Source of the DNA: Atopsyche davidsoni
Taxonomy: Eukaryota; Arthropoda; Insecta; Trichoptera; Hydrobiosidae
DNA: 64,000 nucleotides
NCBI GenBank assembly: GCA_022113835.1
Contig: JAILWY010000022.1
Span: forward strand, 2,418,001 to 2,482,000
Direction: 5' to 3'
The translations under genes were made by a program, and so were the position numbers. Positions 27,001-42,000 of this stretch are shown in pieces; within the stretch, counting starts at the first letter, position 1, and each line of letters opens with the position of its first letter. The notes below the pieces were generated by a model. That model was given only the letters and a program-made list of their open reading frames with translations. It made no database searches and was not told where the DNA came from.

Positions 27001-30000
27001 TTCAGTATCTAAAATCAGCCTGTTTAAAAAGGGCTAAATCGTGCATTACGGCATCCCCTATTCCCCATTGTTTTGGTGTAATTTAGCCCTCGCATGAGAT
27101 TGCCAATTACTGCTCAGGTATCCCCAGAAGAGAGGTTCTACATATTGTGTTCAGCTATACAATAGAGATATCTGCGTCGAACCTAACTACCCTCATATCC
27201 TAGAATGGCACTGTCGAGGGTTGGCTGCAAAATCTTTATCTGTTTTAATTGAAAAAAATACAACCACTTTGGTGTTTAAGCCGCGCAATATGCGGTATCT
27301 CGTTTTTGAAATGTTTCATTTTTTTCTATTGTGTAAACGTGTTTTCCGGGGAGAATCAGACGACCCCAGGGGGCGCGGGTCGCAGGTGAAATTGAAATGA
27401 AATGTTTGCTGTTGGGTTTGTTGGGTTTGTTGAGTTTGTCGAGTGTACTCCCACTGACCCATTTTAGCACCCTGTAGAGGCACCCCCGGCGACAACCCTT
27501 AAAATCGACTCGGTTTAATTTCACAGCTGACTGAGCCACCGGAAATCGCTACTTGTTAAAAAAAATATGAGCGAAAAGCGATTCTTCTCACTGTACATAT
27601 TCTTGTCATAAGCTTTATACATAAGCTTTCTTCTTGCATTTTTTCTTGGTCTACATATCGTATTTTTAAAAATAAATTAATAAACTTTGGAAGCGCATAT
27701 ACACTTTCGTTGTTTACAAGGAAGTACTAAATATATTTCTAGCTTGTTTTTTCTGGTAATACGCTGTGAAATATACGTAGACACAAAGTTTGTGCGGGTA
27801 TTCTTGGCATTTGTTTCCCTTTCCACGAAAGTGGCAGGAGATATTCTTTCTGGAATGTCAGCGTCGCTCCGCCGTGTATATTGCATACTTCATGGGACAG
27901 CGAGAAATCCGCCATGAAATGTCTCATTTTTTATATCAATTTACATAGAAAGTTGTTTCAGCACGCACAGACCCGCGCCACACGGGCGAGCTCGAAATAA
28001 CTCCAAATAACGCCGCGATGGGACACAAATACCACACAATAAATCCACTGACAAGTATTCAATACCATTGTGTTTTAAATGTTCACGAATCACGACAGCG
28101 AATCCACCCGGCGAGTGCCATTTTTTACGCCACTTTGCTGTTGCAATTTCTAGTTATCGCGACACAACTTGCGATCTAATAATGGCGATTTGCCTATAAT
28201 GTTCTCTTTTGCGTTAATTGCCATAAAAAAAAAAACAACCAAAATAAAAGAACGCCATTGTCCAATTGCATTATTGAAAAGTTTGGAATGTGGCTTTACA
28301 GGAGAATCAATCACAAATGAGGGTTTTGCAAAGAAAGAGAGCTCCCAAAGATGGTAAAAAAAGCTGATGTCCAAGGAAAATTTGAAGGAAAAAGAGGCAT
28401 TGGAAGGAGGAAACCTGCGTGGATGCGGAATTTACGCCAGTGGCTGAAAATCATCTAGAAAGTACAGCCGAATCAGTGAGACTGCCCCATAATAGGAATA
28501 TATTTGATGAAACGGTCTATGAGAAAAGGCACTAGATATATTACTGATTTTTGCGAAGACCGTCTCACAGGAAGTACGATTTTGCCTATACAGGTTTGAT
28601 TGATTGATAATGATTGATCATCATCGTGATTTGTGTGGGATTCGAACCCACATCCCCAAGCTTACATGGCCGGTGCATCACCAATTATACCAACGAATCA
28701 CTAGTACTAAGCAAGAATTTTCAACAATCATATCCTATAAATGAAACTACGAGTACGTTATTATGCCAAACTAGATAGTGTAGTGACGTATTGCGTATTT
28801 TTTTATACGTTGTCGGTTGAGTCGCAACGTGTGTAGGTGGCTTTAAACTATCTACACACGCAGAACCAAATCCTAAAAATTAGCTAAAACGGATATTTTA
28901 TCCAAAAAAAGTTCCAGTGGGGTGTGTTTGCTGCGATCTGTCGGTCGGTTGTCGGTTGTCGGTCGCGCCGCGACGTGTGTAGGCGGCTTATCCGCAGCGT
29001 ATATATCTCGGCCCGCGGAGGCTGTATGCCGGAACATTCCGCATTTATCACACTCCAACATAATAGACTTCCGCCTTATCATTTTTTATCTCGCGGCGTT
29101 ATGGCAACACCGTGAAACATCGGCGAGATTATCTCGCCAGGGGGAGGCTTTTCGCGATGGTTTTTTTTTTTTTTTTTTTTTAAATAACACGAGTTATGAC
29201 ATACATAATGCTTTTCGCTCGTATCTTTGGGGTAACGGATAACTTTATTGAATAAAATATGCAAACTGGGACTTGGTTTTTGTATCAAAGATTAAAAATA
29301 TTCTATAAAATTGTACAGTTTTAAAAATTTAAATTTATATAATAATAATGATAAAAGTAACTTCGTATTCTGTCTTATCAGATGCATAACTAAAGTAGTT
29401 ATCATCTGATGATGTAGGTCATGATCAGATGATTGTCTAGTAATCATTTATAATTCTATGTCATATTAAATAAAATGCAGTGATACTAGAACAAGTATTT
29501 ACTACCTCTTAAAAGGCATTTTTGTTTACATAATTATTTTTAATGAGACGGTATTATAATCATCGATTTACACTGAAAGCATAAAATCTGCATTTTTCAA
29601 AAAATATATAATAAAACTTGTTGAGGGACAAGGCATTTGATTGGTGAAGATCCATTATTATAATGATAAAAGTAACTTTGTATTCTGTCTTCACTTTCTA
29701 GACTAGGTTCGACCAAATCAGATGCATATCTAAACTGATTTGAACTGTTTAGTTATGCATTTGATGATGACCTAGTCTATTTGGTCGAAACTAGTCATGC
29801 AAAAAATATAATAAACTCAAAGTGAATTCAGTATAAAAAGTTACTTTTATCATTATAATAATGGATCTTCGCCAATCAAATGCCTTGTCCCTCAACAAGA
29901 TTTATATGATAACACATGACAGTAAGAATTTTTTTATATTTATTTATTTAATATGATTAAGTACATTTTTTTTACACATTGAAACGATTATAGAAACTCT

Positions 30001-33000
30001 CAGAAAATATCATAATAATTTGCTTGGGATTCGAACCCACATCCCCACAACTTAAATGGCCGGTGCATTACCAACTATGCTAGCAAGCCATTTAGCGAGA
30101 ATTTTTAACAATCTTATTCTACAGATAATCTGACTCTCTATTTTTCTGAGAATCAGATTATACTATCATATTAATACGTGACGGTCTTCACAAAAATCAA
30201 AGTATTTCAATAACATTAATATCCAAATAAATAAAAGATGCAATATTTTAATTTCATTTGAGCCTTGCAGGTGTCGCAATCTAGGGTTAAATCCAACTCA
30301 ACCACCACGACTGCGATAATTTTAACCGTCGTATGCAAGTGTGCAGCCTTCGTTTTATGGGTGAAATATATTTTTTTATTCATTTATTATTGATTTTCTG
30401 ATATTGTTGGTATTTAAGTTCGTCATAAATTTGTTTTTGTTTGCGTGGGTGCGAGGCTCCCGAGGGGGCCATCCCTCACGGACCCCTCCAGGTGCGGACT
30501 CGTGGAAAAAACAACCTGAGAAATGTCACCTCATTTGTTACGGTTAGGGATGAACACCCCCCCAGTGCTTTTCGGCTCGATGGTACACCAAAACACATCC
30601 ATTTATTTTATCATCAGACGCTTTCTAACAGAACAGCGAATATCCGTTGTTCGTAGCCCGACTTGAAATGAATTGAATACGACGTGTAAAGATGCGGAAA
30701 TTGTAAAAATTACTTACTATACTTTATTCAACTTCATTGTGAAGCGTCATTATTGCGCTTTATTTTTTAGTATATGTCATATCGCTGAAGTGTATACAAC
30801 ATTATTTTTTTGAGCTCTCAACATGTCAACTTTTGTACCAACAAAACGCAATTTGCGGTAAGCTTTACTTTTCTGTTTCAATTGGAAGAAAAAAAGCACC
30901 TGAAGGTCACCGATTGTATTGTGAATTTTATGGTGAACATGCTCCATTGCAACAAACGTTTGAGAACTGGTTTCGACGCTTTGACAATGGTGATTTCGAT
31001 GTGGATGACAAAGAACGTCCAGGCCAACCAAAAAAATTCGAAGATGAAGAATTATAGGCATTGCTCGATAAAGACTCGTGTCAAAAGCAAGCAGAACTCG
31101 CAAAATCATTGGGAGTTGATCGAGCAACAATGTCGAGACGCTTAAAAGTATCGGGAATGATTCAAAAGCAAAAAAATTGGGTGCCACATGAATTGAAGCC
31201 GAGAGACGTCGAAAGGCGATTTTGCCACAAAAAGAAGTCGTTTTTGCATCGTTTCGTCACTGTTGATGAAAAATGGATTCACTACGACAACCTGAAGCAT
31301 AAAAAATCGAAGGCCAAGCCAAATATTCATGGCGCCAAGGTAATGCTGTGTAGTTGGTGGGATCAGAAGGGTGTCATCCACTATGAACTGCTGAAATCAG
31401 GCCAAACTATCACGGGCGAGTTCTACAGACAACAATTTATGCGTTTGAAGCGAGCATTGGCAGAAAAACGGCCAGAATATGCGACCAGGCACGAGTCTGT
31501 AATTTTCCATATTTGGAAAACAGTGGATGGGAAGTTCTGCCTCACCCGCCTTATAGCCCAGACCTTGCCCCTTCCGACTACCACTTCTAAACAGGATATC
31601 AAAAATTGGCTTGATTCTTTCTTGGCTTCAAAAGACGAACAGTTCTTTTGGGATGGAGTCCACAATTTGCCCGTAAGACGGGAAAAAGCAGTGGCCAGCG
31701 ATGGACAATACTTTGAATAGAATTTTTTTTATAATAATGCTCCAATTTCACGAAAAAAAATCCGTAAAATTTAAATATAATTTATCGCATCTTCGTATTA
31801 CTGCGTGGGCGACGGTTTTTTTTTGTGTTTTCAGCAGTGGCAGCTTTGTTAATTTGCGCGAGAATGTCGGGTCATAAATAATAACAGCGCCTCGCTAAAG
31901 AGCACCGTACATTTGTGTCATTTAAACCCGTATCTCTGTCGTTTTTCTTGTTTTACAAAATAATGAAAACAGCAAAAAAAAAAAATATATATATATATAT
32001 AACCGCGCAAGAGGCGTCGCAAAGTTTTTTCAATTCCCAGTGGCGCTCCCCGGCGCGATTAAACTTTAAAAGTGGCTGATTTATGCGCGCGCCGCCCCTG
32101 GACCGCGTAAATCATCTTAACGAGAGGAAACAATGCAAAAGTGGCTTTTTTATATTTTATTTTTTGCGACGTAGTCGAATTACGGTGTAATAATCCTCGT
32201 TTTTGGCCGGCCGATGGTATTTTCCGACCACCGAACCCCCTCGGGGCGAAAAGTCCGCTCAAGTCCGCTACAGTGAAAGCTTTTTACAGCTACATTTGTT
32301 TTTAAATTAATTGTAATCTTACAATTTTGCAATTATGTTATCAGTTTTTGTTTTGAGCCGATTCGGCTATTAGAGACAAATCAACAAGTATACCCAAATC
32401 TTTTTATTTTTGATTGCTCAGTTAGCTACTCTAAAATATTTGATTGCAATAACAAAAAACCATAGAAAAAAAATATGTAGTTTTTTTCAAATGTACTTCT
32501 TGGTAATTGTTTAATAACATATATGTTTAGTTAAACACACAAATCAAACCCTCGCTGTATCAATTAATGAAATTTACGTATATTGTATTAAAATTTGAAA
32601 TGGGTGTTGTCTTTGTCCCAGAATCTAATCAGTAATAAATTATTGCCTTTTGACATCCTGGAACTTCATACTCGGATTCTCGTAAACCATTAAGACGTCT
32701 CAAAGCTGATATTTCACAATTGACGTTATTTGTAATAATCACGGTCGGGGGTTGTGACTTGCTGAGGGGATGAGCCTTTCACGATTCGGTTCGGTCGACT
32801 GAAAGTGCAGGCCTTCGTCATTTGTCGTTTAAATTCTGTAGAGACAAATACTAAAAAAAATTTTTAAAAAAAAACCTTGCGGCACTGTCTGCCCGGGGCT
32901 CCAAGAATAGATGTCGACCGACCGTGCAAAATCCAATCAATTCGCCCTCCCGGTCCATACATCACCGGAATAATCTCCGATTGCATAATAGATAGCCGAA

Positions 33001-36000
33001 CCAATTACGGCCTCAAAAAACCACGCTGTTTACTTATCAAAACTGATAGCACTGAACGAGAATATATATACTTTTAAAATATTCATTCAGCTCTGTGTCG
33101 CGTTGGGCTTTGAAAGCAATCAGTATTTATTTTTTATTTTTTTTATTACTCAAATACATGCATGAGAAGCTAGAAGCGATGTCCATGCCAGACTGCATGC
33201 CCGAACGGAAATAGACGCCGACAGCTTCGGTGGCGGACTGATTTAGAAGACCGTTTATCGCATGACCGTAATTTGGATATTTTAAAAGCTTTCCCCGAAG
33301 GAAAAGCTCCTCTTTACTAGGGATGGGGAAATAGCACGCCTCGAGCTGCAACTCGATCGATAATCGAACAGCGACTGGCTCCAATAGAGTCCTCTCTCAA
33401 TTATCTTGGAGAAAAACATGAGAAGTGTGTATCTCCTTAAGGGTCTTGCTACCTAACCTCGCTTGGTGTCCATCCCCCGTCTGCCACAAAAAAAGGACCG
33501 TTTTACCTGGCGAAATCGTGTCGTTTAATTAATTTAATTGTCACTTTATTTTTCTATGTCGAAAGCTGATTTTTTTATATAACATTAAAAAAACTATAAA
33601 TTATATTCATTTATTTTTTATTATTTAATTAACGTCCATTTTCAGGGTAAAATAAAATCTTGAAGATGTTGAAAAATTGGATAAAATGACGACTTTTCAA
33701 AAACCATAGTTTGTTAGAGATTTTTTTTTTTTTTAATTTTTAAAATAATAAATCGCACAGGGTTTATATTTAATCTTTTAATTCCAATTAAAAAAAATGA
33801 CTTTTAAATGTTTAGGACTCTTGGAAAAGGGACATGACGAATCTCCAAATTCCTACACTTCAATCGGAAAAACACATATTTATCATATTAAAAGTAAATT
33901 TACATGAAATGAAAAAATATTTTGTTCGGAAGAAGGGATGTATCAAACTTTTTTCATTTAATTTTTTTTGATTGGTGCAGTCGATTTTTCGAAAAATGAT
34001 CAAAAAAACTCGAGTATGGGACTTCACCATGGGGTTATTGGGTTTGGGTGGGTGGGGAGGGGGGGGGGGAACTGATTCTCTGTGTTTATCAGTGTGACGA
34101 CACGAGAATCGCGGTTCGTCTGAAATGATATTCTCGCTTGCAGATCGCGAGTGCCCGGAGCTGGACAAGCCGGAGCTGGGCGAGGTGACCGTCTCCGGGA
34201 GGCTCTTCGGCGACAAGTAAGGCTCGATATTCGCGCTGGGTCGCGTTTTCCCCGTCTGACCGGTGCATGGTGTTGCATGGTGTTGCAGGGCGGTGTACTC
34301 GTGTCCACATGGCACGCACGTGGTGGGGCTGCAGAGCCGCAACTGCCAGGCGGACGGCAAGTGGGCTGGGCAGGCGCCGGCCTGCAAGCAGAACAGTAAG
34401 TCGCCCCCGCCTCTCCTTGGATTCCCTGGCCAGTGAGCCGCCTTCTAACTGAGATTGCTTGCGCAGTCTACTGCCTGACGCCGCCGCACATCGAGCACGC
34501 GCGCCACTCCGCGCTGCCGGAGCAGGCGACCTTCGACCTGGACGCCACCATCCAGTACCACTGCCACACCGGCTACGTCACCAACGGCTTCCCCCGCGCC
34601 AAGTGCCTCGCCATCGAGAACCACGCCTCGTGGTACGGCCCCGACATAACCTGCGAGCGTAAGTGCACCTCCTCGTCTCCTCGCCTGCCGGTCTCCTCGT
34701 CTGCCGCAGTCCCCCTGACTTGTTTGGGTTGCAGCTCGCTCGTGCGGGCCGCCCGGGGAGCTGCCCCACGGCTGGGTCACGGCGGAGTGCCACACCTTCG
34801 GCTGCCGCGCTGCGCTCCACTGTGGCGCCGGCTTCGAGCTGGTGGGGCGAGCCGAGCGCTTCTGCCAGCCTGACGGCTCCTGGGCCCCCAGCGAGCTGCC
34901 CTCCTGTGTCCGTAAGTACCGCGCCCCCGAGCATGCCACCCCGACAAGCGCAATGAGATATCCCCCTTTTGACACTCGTCAACTGCAATATCCTCGTGAA
35001 AAACACTAAATGACAACAACCTTTTGTATAGGAAATAAATTGTATGTCCTCACCCTGTAACAATAATCATTGAACTTTATTTTGAGCATTACAAAAATCC
35101 TCTTACATAGCGCGGAGGTAATGAATTGACCATTTTGCCATCAGAGTCTGAAATCATTATTAAGGCTTCAATAATGTAAAAGCTTGAACGTGAGGTGTTT
35201 CACATCTGCTGTAACTTGAAAAGGATTCCCAGTCGTCCCCTATTATGTATTTTTGAAGAAATTCAATATTTTTGACAGAGAGTACTTGGTGGAATTCCAT
35301 TTTAATATTTTTGAATAGAATACAGCTCTCACTCTGTTTGATAATGCCAACGTGAAAGGTTGTCGAAACCGGTCACAAATAAAAACGAACATGTGGAAAA
35401 TCACTCATGTATTTTATTCAAAAATATATTTTTTTTAACCTATTTTCCTTATACTTCGTTGTATTGTTTTTCAAGCTTTCAGAAAGTTTTTTTTTATTAT
35501 TCTAATATTACTATTTTTTATACTATTAAAAAAAGCTACATTATAAGCATATGCTTTTTTAAAATTTAAAATGACATTATATTAAAAATTACTCCTATGC
35601 TCAAAATAATGATTCCCAGATGCAAAGTGACGGACACAGTGGATATTCAGAAGGTCGTTGTGAATCTTGGCCAGGGTTCTGTTTTTCGCCAGCGATGTAT
35701 CAGCCGCAAAGTTCAAAGTCATCAAGTCGGATATCTCATTGTATTTCTCTTAACAAATACAGCAAAGGGGATATATTTATTTAACTTTTCAGTTTACTTG
35801 TACAAACTTTGTAAATTTTTAAGACATTGTATTGAAATACTTTTTGTATAAATAACATTCAAATTTCCTCGCATAATTTAGTATCAATAATGATAATATA
35901 CCCAAAACAGCATTTCGTTAGATCGATTTTAAAAAGTTCCAGTTACATTGTTTTGAATGTCAAGTGTTCAAAATTTCAATAAAACTTGGGAACCTTTTAA

Positions 36001-39000
36001 AAGTATTTAATGATTCAATAAAACTTAGTACAATATAAAAAAGGAAACGACGATACACGCCTGCACACATGATAAATTTATTCAGAGTTACATTTGACAT
36101 TACTTTTCCTTTTCTCTCGGCTAAGTAGCTTATTGCCATATACAGCGGAGCTAATGATCACAAAGCATTCCCGACAGTCCCGAAATACCATCATTCCAGA
36201 AAATTACCCACCGACAGCTCTACGACTCAAAGACTATGAACAGCCTTTCGCCGTTGAGTACTTTTAAGTTGTGTGGAGTGAAGACTAATCAAGCATATGC
36301 TTTGTTCTGATATGGATAAAGATCTCACTCGTGAGGCCTAATAAAACTAATCCCTCAACTACTCCCGTGTGAGATAAAAAATTCTCTTAATTTGTTTAGT
36401 TTCTTAGTGATGGATGACCAAAATAAGTTAAATTCAGTATACAGCATGAAAAATAAAGTTTTTTTGCATTTTTAGTTTGGGTAAAACAATAAGTCAGAGT
36501 ATTGGGCCTATTAAATTTTGAAGTATAGTTGAAATACTGAAAAATAATATCTGGAAATGAATGTTGGGCCTGTTGAACTAGTTTGCGGAATAGCAATAGC
36601 CTGGAGCAGTAGTCTCCTCGCCTACGCTCACGAGGGCAACGCGGTGTCCATTAGCTCCGCTGTCTACACTTGGCTCCAGTTTAATGCGTCCATTTATGTT
36701 TTAATGCTGCATTCCAATGGAGGAGCATGAGAGATGGGTTGCTGAACCGACACGTGTGAACACGCGGGCGTCCCGACCGGGGACGGCCCAGTCGACTTGC
36801 AGATTATTATAAAACAATTTAACAACAACTAACAAACTGTCTCTTGTCACTTGTTCCGCACAAGATGTCATACGCACCCGCGCACCCTTCAACAATAATG
36901 TCTAAATAGTTACAATGTCGAAACCTTCCGTGAAGCACTACTTTGCACTCGCTTTCATGCTCTTTTTAGTGAACTTTCCATTTGGTATCACTTTGCACTG
37001 TTGATAAACTCTCAAACGACATTACGGTTTCCACCGCTAGTTACTTTACTTATAATAAATACAGTAGATCTCGCTTATGCTATCTAGTATTGGTAATGAT
37101 CAAATCATTTATTGGTCTTAATACATATGGAGCGATGCTTTGATACTCGGATTATTTAGTCATAATAAACAAACGCAAAAATAGTATTGTAGATCTGCAA
37201 ACAACCAGACAAACGTTGGCTCGGTGCCAATGTTAATAGAGCTACGAATAGAAACACACATAAAGTGTTAAATTAATTTGTAAAAGTGAGAAAGTTTTAC
37301 TAATCCCTGCAACTATCATTGGTGTGTTTTTAATTTTGATAAATGGCAAAGCTTGTAAACCAAGCCGAAGTTTAATTGTGATAGAATTCAATTTCACTAT
37401 GCAATGTGCGCCATGAGCAAAAGTGTGGATAAACTTGAGTAAAATACATAACCTTAAAATAACGTTATACCAGATTTATCGTATGAATCCCATGCTGAGA
37501 ATTGGATGCGTCAATTACCGTAATCCCAAAGAAACTCGCACTGATGTATTCCAGCTCTTGTTTGCTACCATTTAGTTGCAACAATTACTTTTACTCCGTG
37601 GTTTCAGATTGATTTTGACAGGAAAAGATATAAACAATACATTAGGTAAATGATTAAGAAGGCTTTCACGAGTTGCATTAAGTAGAGTAATTGCGAGTTG
37701 GTTTATTTCTATTACCAATAGAGTGATCTAAATCCAAGGGTCTACTGTAGTTAAGTCGTTGAGCTGTATTCAATTAGAATAAAAAAGGTGCGAAGTGATC
37801 CGACATGTGTTTAATATTGGGTAGTTTTCTTCCTCGTTGAATGAATGCTTAGCGATATAGCCTGTGATGTTTCTAAAAGCAATTTGATCTGATAAGATTA
37901 ATACATATATATGGCAGTGATAGACTTTCGGTGAATTAAATGATGATGTGTTCTCATCTGTATTATTTTTGTTAGAATTTGCATGGCAAATGGTTCCTCA
38001 ACCAAGTTCAGATGTTTATAAAGAAGCTAACTTTAGAATATATATCTTGTTATAGCAATATATAATGTTGTGAATTAGGAAGTTAGGTGTTTGATTCCGC
38101 TTATAGAAAGTTGATTCTCGTTCTGATCGCATGCTCTGTGTAGATTTGTTGGAACTCTGTATGTTTGTAAATAACATATGTTTTCATATATATTATTTTA
38201 TTTTAGAAAAGATATCTATGCTCTGAGTGTTAGTGATTTTTTCTCGTGAAATTTTATATAAAGCTTGAAATTGATAATGGCTTATATACATACATATATA
38301 CATTTACAACTATTGAAATTTTTCCTGCTCTTGTGTCATATTTGAATATAAAAAAATGTTTTCAGTAAATCTTTTTCAAGTAACTTAATAAAATATCTAT
38401 CAAAAGTATGCTTAGACTTTTTAATTTCAATCCTCCTCAATTAACGGGATATAAAATTGCAACAATACTTTTCTTGTGAATGGACAAACAATTATCGGAA
38501 AGAACCCGCTAATGTTTAGATTTCTCTCATCTAAAATTCCTAGGCATTGACTGACTTCAGTGCAGCAGTTTTTACTGAAAGTGCTAAACATGACATTCCC
38601 CCAATATCCCTTCCTTTTTAGCTGAACAATAAAAACACAGGATAATTATTGAGTATTGATTTATTAATGAGTTGCATTCTTGGTGACAGTATTATCACGG
38701 CAAACTATCAGCCAATGCCAGTTGAGCTTATTGACTTTCATAAGAGTTCAATATGGCATTTTATTTACTCACAAGTTTCTATGGCATGTGGCTCAGTTTG
38801 TGTATCGCTAACCCTGTGTGTGCGGCAGTGGTGACAGCGGTGCAGTGCCCGGTGCCAGACGCACCGCGCCACGGCCGCGCTGTGTACACGTCGTGCGCAT
38901 ACAACTCTATCGTCAGCTACGAGTGCAAGTATGGCTATCGACTCACCGGTGACAGCACTCGACGCTGCGGAGCTGACAAGAAGTGGTCTGGTACGCAGCC

Positions 39001-42000
39001 CACCTGCAAGGGTATGTGCATTTGCAAACTAAAATTTCTTGTAACGTCTATATTATATCCATTTGAAATAACTAAAACTATTATAATAAAATAACAGAAT
39101 AACCTCAAGCATCAAAAAATTATCAAAAAACTACGATTTAAATTTAATAACAGTATTGTAAAGTACATATACATGCATATCAGATATAAGGTTTTCATTG
39201 ATACAATCCAGAGATAAATTGCGGGCACCCCGGCCGTTTATACAACGGTTGGCTGGAGAACATCGAGGCGGGCACGGGCCTCGGTGCATCAATCATCTTC
39301 CGCTGCCACGACGGCATGCGCATGGAGGGCAACTCCAGCACCGTCTGCCAGCTGGAGGGCACCTGGAGATACCCGTTGCCCAAATGCCTGGGTAAGATAA
39401 ACAGACAGATATTTTTGTTAGAGTAACATTTATTGAGAGCTGCTATGTTGTAAAAGTTTAAGTGAATCTGTGACGTCTACCCTCGGAGTCCGTGACAATC
39501 TGTCCAATGTGGAAATCGTTGTAATCGTTGTAACTATTCTAGCCCCCTGCGTTGTGCCTCACGTGACACAAGGCAGTGTGAAGCTCATCCGCAACAACTT
39601 CACTCAAGACAACAACGAGACTTCCCCTTCTCCCACCACTCAGGTCATCGGATCGTCCACCATGGGACAACACGGTACATTATCTAATCTGCCTCGTTCA
39701 AAAACTATTATGTATATATACATATTTATACTAATTCAGTAACATCGTAACGAATATTGAAACATCAAATGATCTATTAATATTTGTATTAAATTTGTAA
39801 TACCAATTTTTAATATTTTTCTTGCAAAACTATTCAAAATGTTGATAAGGTTCTTTTGTAAATTAGAGTATCTAATAAAATTTCATATTCTCTTTCATCT
39901 TTAGGTGAAGCTCTCATAGTAGAGTGTGAAAAGAACTACGAGTTCCTGTCAAATAATCCAGCGGTGACATGCAACAACGGGACCTGGACGCAGATCCCAA
40001 AATGTCAACCTGCCAGGTATAATTTCATCAATGTCAAACATAAATCCCATATTTAAATATTTTCAGATAAGAAAACAAAAAATATCACAATATTCAAATT
40101 ATATTTTATAGTATAGGATTAGTATCAGATATTTTGGATGTTGTTGTAGATGTAAGCGTTTGCCGAAGCCCCCTCGCAACGGTATGGTGGTGGCTCCCAA
40201 GACAGACCACGGCATGAAAGCTCGCTTCCACTGCAAGGACGGCTTCACTCTCAGGGGTGAGGACCTGCTGACATGCTCCTTCGGAAACTGGACGGGAGAC
40301 ATGCCTTATTGCGCAGAGGGTTAGAACCTTTGATTTTTACTATACTTAGATGAGACAAACGGTGACTTATGTCGTTTTATTATTTGTACTTGTATAAATT
40401 ATAAATCTTAAATCAGGTACTATATTCTTTTTCAGTATATTGCCCGTTTCCCGGATATTTGCCTCACGGAAAGGTTCTGCTCGTGGGGAACATGGGGTTG
40501 TATGACTACAGGCCTTATGTTAAAAAGGTTTGTCAAGACTTTGTTACATAGTAAATTAATATCTGATTACGCCTCAACAATTTATTCTCACTTCTGGTAT
40601 CGATTCATTATGATTTGAAAATGAGGTTGTGTGAGAGAAAAAAACTGTCATGTTTCATTGAATATCATTATTTATATTCAATAGTCAGTCAGTCAATAGA
40701 CGTACGCAGTTCTTATAATATTTATTTGAAAATAAATTTTCAGGTAGTTAATAACAAGCAGATAATGTACGACTGTGACAAGGGCTACGTACTCTCGGAG
40801 GGACCTCCCGGCGCCACTTGCATTGGAGGACACTGGAGTCCTAAGGAGCTACCAAGGTAAAATAAAATCATCACTATCGGTTCAAAATGAATTATGTTAA
40901 TTTTATAGATTTATTTTAAATATTTTAAAGCATATTAAAAGTAGTATTTTGGCTTAATAAAATGAATATTATATTTCAGTTGTACACCAGGTCTGCACCC
41001 TCGTCTCAGGTGGAGCCGTCGCCGCCGTTCGATACAGCTTGCGAAGGCTCGCTTCAGCAGGTCATCCTTCATTAGGAAGTACTATCAACACCTACAAAAG
41101 AGAGCTACCGAGATTGCTAACCGTCTCCGTTTAGAACACTTCTACAGGGAACTCGAAGCCTTAGATGCCCTCAGGGAGAAACGAGCCAATCCCACTGCGA
41201 TATCAGACTCACAGCACCAGCTTACTCGCAAGAAGCGAGACCTAAATGTCTACAATGAAAAATTGCCGAGGTATTATCCAGACGATTCGAGATATGGATT
41301 ACATTTGCGTCAAAAACGGAATTTCATATTTGAAGATAGAGCTGCTGACGAAAGAAGAATGAACTTTGGATACGGGATCAGAAGACGAAGGTTCATCGTT
41401 CGAAAACCATTTACGGACCAGATAAGAAAAAACCCAGAATCTAGAAGATTTCAATTTTATAGATCCAAGAGAGATGTGAGCGAAAAGCATGAACCTTTAC
41501 CAATTACTAGCGAAATATTGAATGAAGTCAAAAATGATTACCTCAATCGCCAGAAATGGGATCTATACAAAAGCCTCTTTATTAAGGAGGAGAAAAAAGT
41601 TGAGACTACCAGCCCTGCATCTGTCGAATCAGATTCGAGAGAAATCAGAGCGAGTGACTTTGATCCGGACGATATGATGAGTGGGCTCATGGTATCTGGT
41701 GAAGTTACCAACAACCAGACGGATTCAAAACTCATTATAAAACAAAACCGTAAGGATGCAATTGTGAATTTATCCAAGAGAGATGCTTCTGAAATCACCT
41801 CATCATTCATAGCCAAGAAAGTTGAGCAGTTAAAAAAGTTGTGGGAAGAAAGAACGTTCAATTCCTCGAAGAAGCCCACCAAAACCGGAAAAAAGACAGG
41901 AAATTTTCAATTAAACTCGGAACTAAAGGTGGATCCAAAGATTGAAAAACCCGCAGCATATGCAAAGCAGAAAGTGTTCAAGGATCTGCCGAGAGTGACG

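Larger units (their letters stand above)
20505..34143. other. 13.6-kb intron 3, packed with transposon remnants
   Basis: The largest intron, between the WAP domain and the first CCP. It holds a Tc1-like deletion derivative (21098-21650), a pair of 520-bp inverted repeats (22626-23152 and 33509-34024), a hAT-like MITE (25897-26334), LINE fragments, two tRNA-like SINE copies, a foldback element (29610-29906) and a dead mariner (30823-31720). Between these I see no coding exon in the right phase. Confidence 0.7.

Noticed and set aside
28922..29242. Open frame of 106 codons near a GTCGGTTGTCGGT repeat
   Set aside because: Composition reflects short direct repeats (GTCGGTTG) and a 22-base T run; no domain or splice context.
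33861..34023. Open frame joined to the minus-strand frame 33860-34387
   Set aside because: It runs through the 520-bp repeat and the antisense of exons 4-5; no domain.
34024..35063. Long minus-strand and alternate-frame open frames over the GC-rich CCP1-3 exons
   Set aside because: GC-rich coding exons leave few stops in other frames. The four-cysteine CCP pattern and splice sites are on the plus strand.
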